A stretch of DNA of 6,541 bases, from assembly GCA_011064905.1 (NCBI GenBank), contig JAAKFW010000086.1:1-6541 (forward strand), in the 5' to 3' direction. Of this stretch, positions 6,537 to 6,541 are shown piece by piece. Positions within the stretch are counted from its first letter, which is position 1. Each line of letters opens with the position of its first letter. The DNA comes from Candidatus Anoxychlamydiales bacterium (GTDB lineage Bacteria; Chlamydiota; Chlamydiia; Chlamydiales; SM23-39). A model generated the notes under the pieces. The model was not told where the DNA came from, ran no database searches, and worked only from the letters and a program-made list of their open reading frames with translations. The position numbers were made by a program, and so were the translations under genes.

Positions 6537-6541
6537 TTACC

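Noticed and set aside
6344..6541. A displaced riboflavin kinase segment in the tail of the window
   Set aside because: Translation of the minus strand shows no flavokinase motif such as GFPTAN, and the + strand has no sustained open frame.

Overview
The window is AT-rich and carries six tightly packed genes, all on the + strand, in the order nusA, infB, rbfA, truB, ribF, ychF. They fill positions 14 to 6343 with almost no spacer. The first five form the conserved transcription/translation cluster found in many bacteria. The continuation truB-ribF-ychF, the absence of rpsO/pnp after truB, and the detailed wording of NusA and IF-2 all resemble what I remember of Chlamydiae. Examples are NusA starting with MNKDLIAIFEYLEREKGI, IF-2 with a DRLGL...WRKRR stretch before an LxITIKDLA-like N2 domain, and a short TruB without a PUA domain. 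The sequence is too AT-rich and too diverged to be an ordinary Chlamydia, so an environmental or arthropod-associated member of the phylum is my inference.

Layout: 1-13 holds the ribosome binding site of nusA, and the first three bases may be the stop codon of an upstream gene. NusA (14-1270) is followed after 8 nt by infB (1279-3618), which begins with TTG. Then come rbfA (3622-4008), truB (3992-4675, overlapping rbfA), ribF (4672-5223, overlapping truB by 4 nt) and ychF (5234-6343). The final 198 bases have no intact gene. On the minus strand they show protein-like reading in two adjacent frames, which may be the decayed 3' end of another gene.

How the genes fit together: NusA controls RNA polymerase pausing, termination and antitermination. 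IF-2 brings initiator tRNA to the ribosome. RbfA matures the 30S subunit. TruB makes the T-loop pseudouridine in tRNA. YchF is a translation-associated ATPase/GTPase. RibF makes flavin cofactors and is the metabolic outlier. The tight spacing and overlaps imply one polycistronic transcript with translational coupling.

Most of this is ordinary housekeeping DNA and I do not see a new defence or mobile system. The main oddity is RibF. It is only 183 residues long and ends exactly where the riboflavin kinase domain should begin, so only the FAD synthetase half remains. Its DNA is about 24% G+C and two of its conserved motifs have drifted. The second oddity is the possible gene remnant downstream of ychF.
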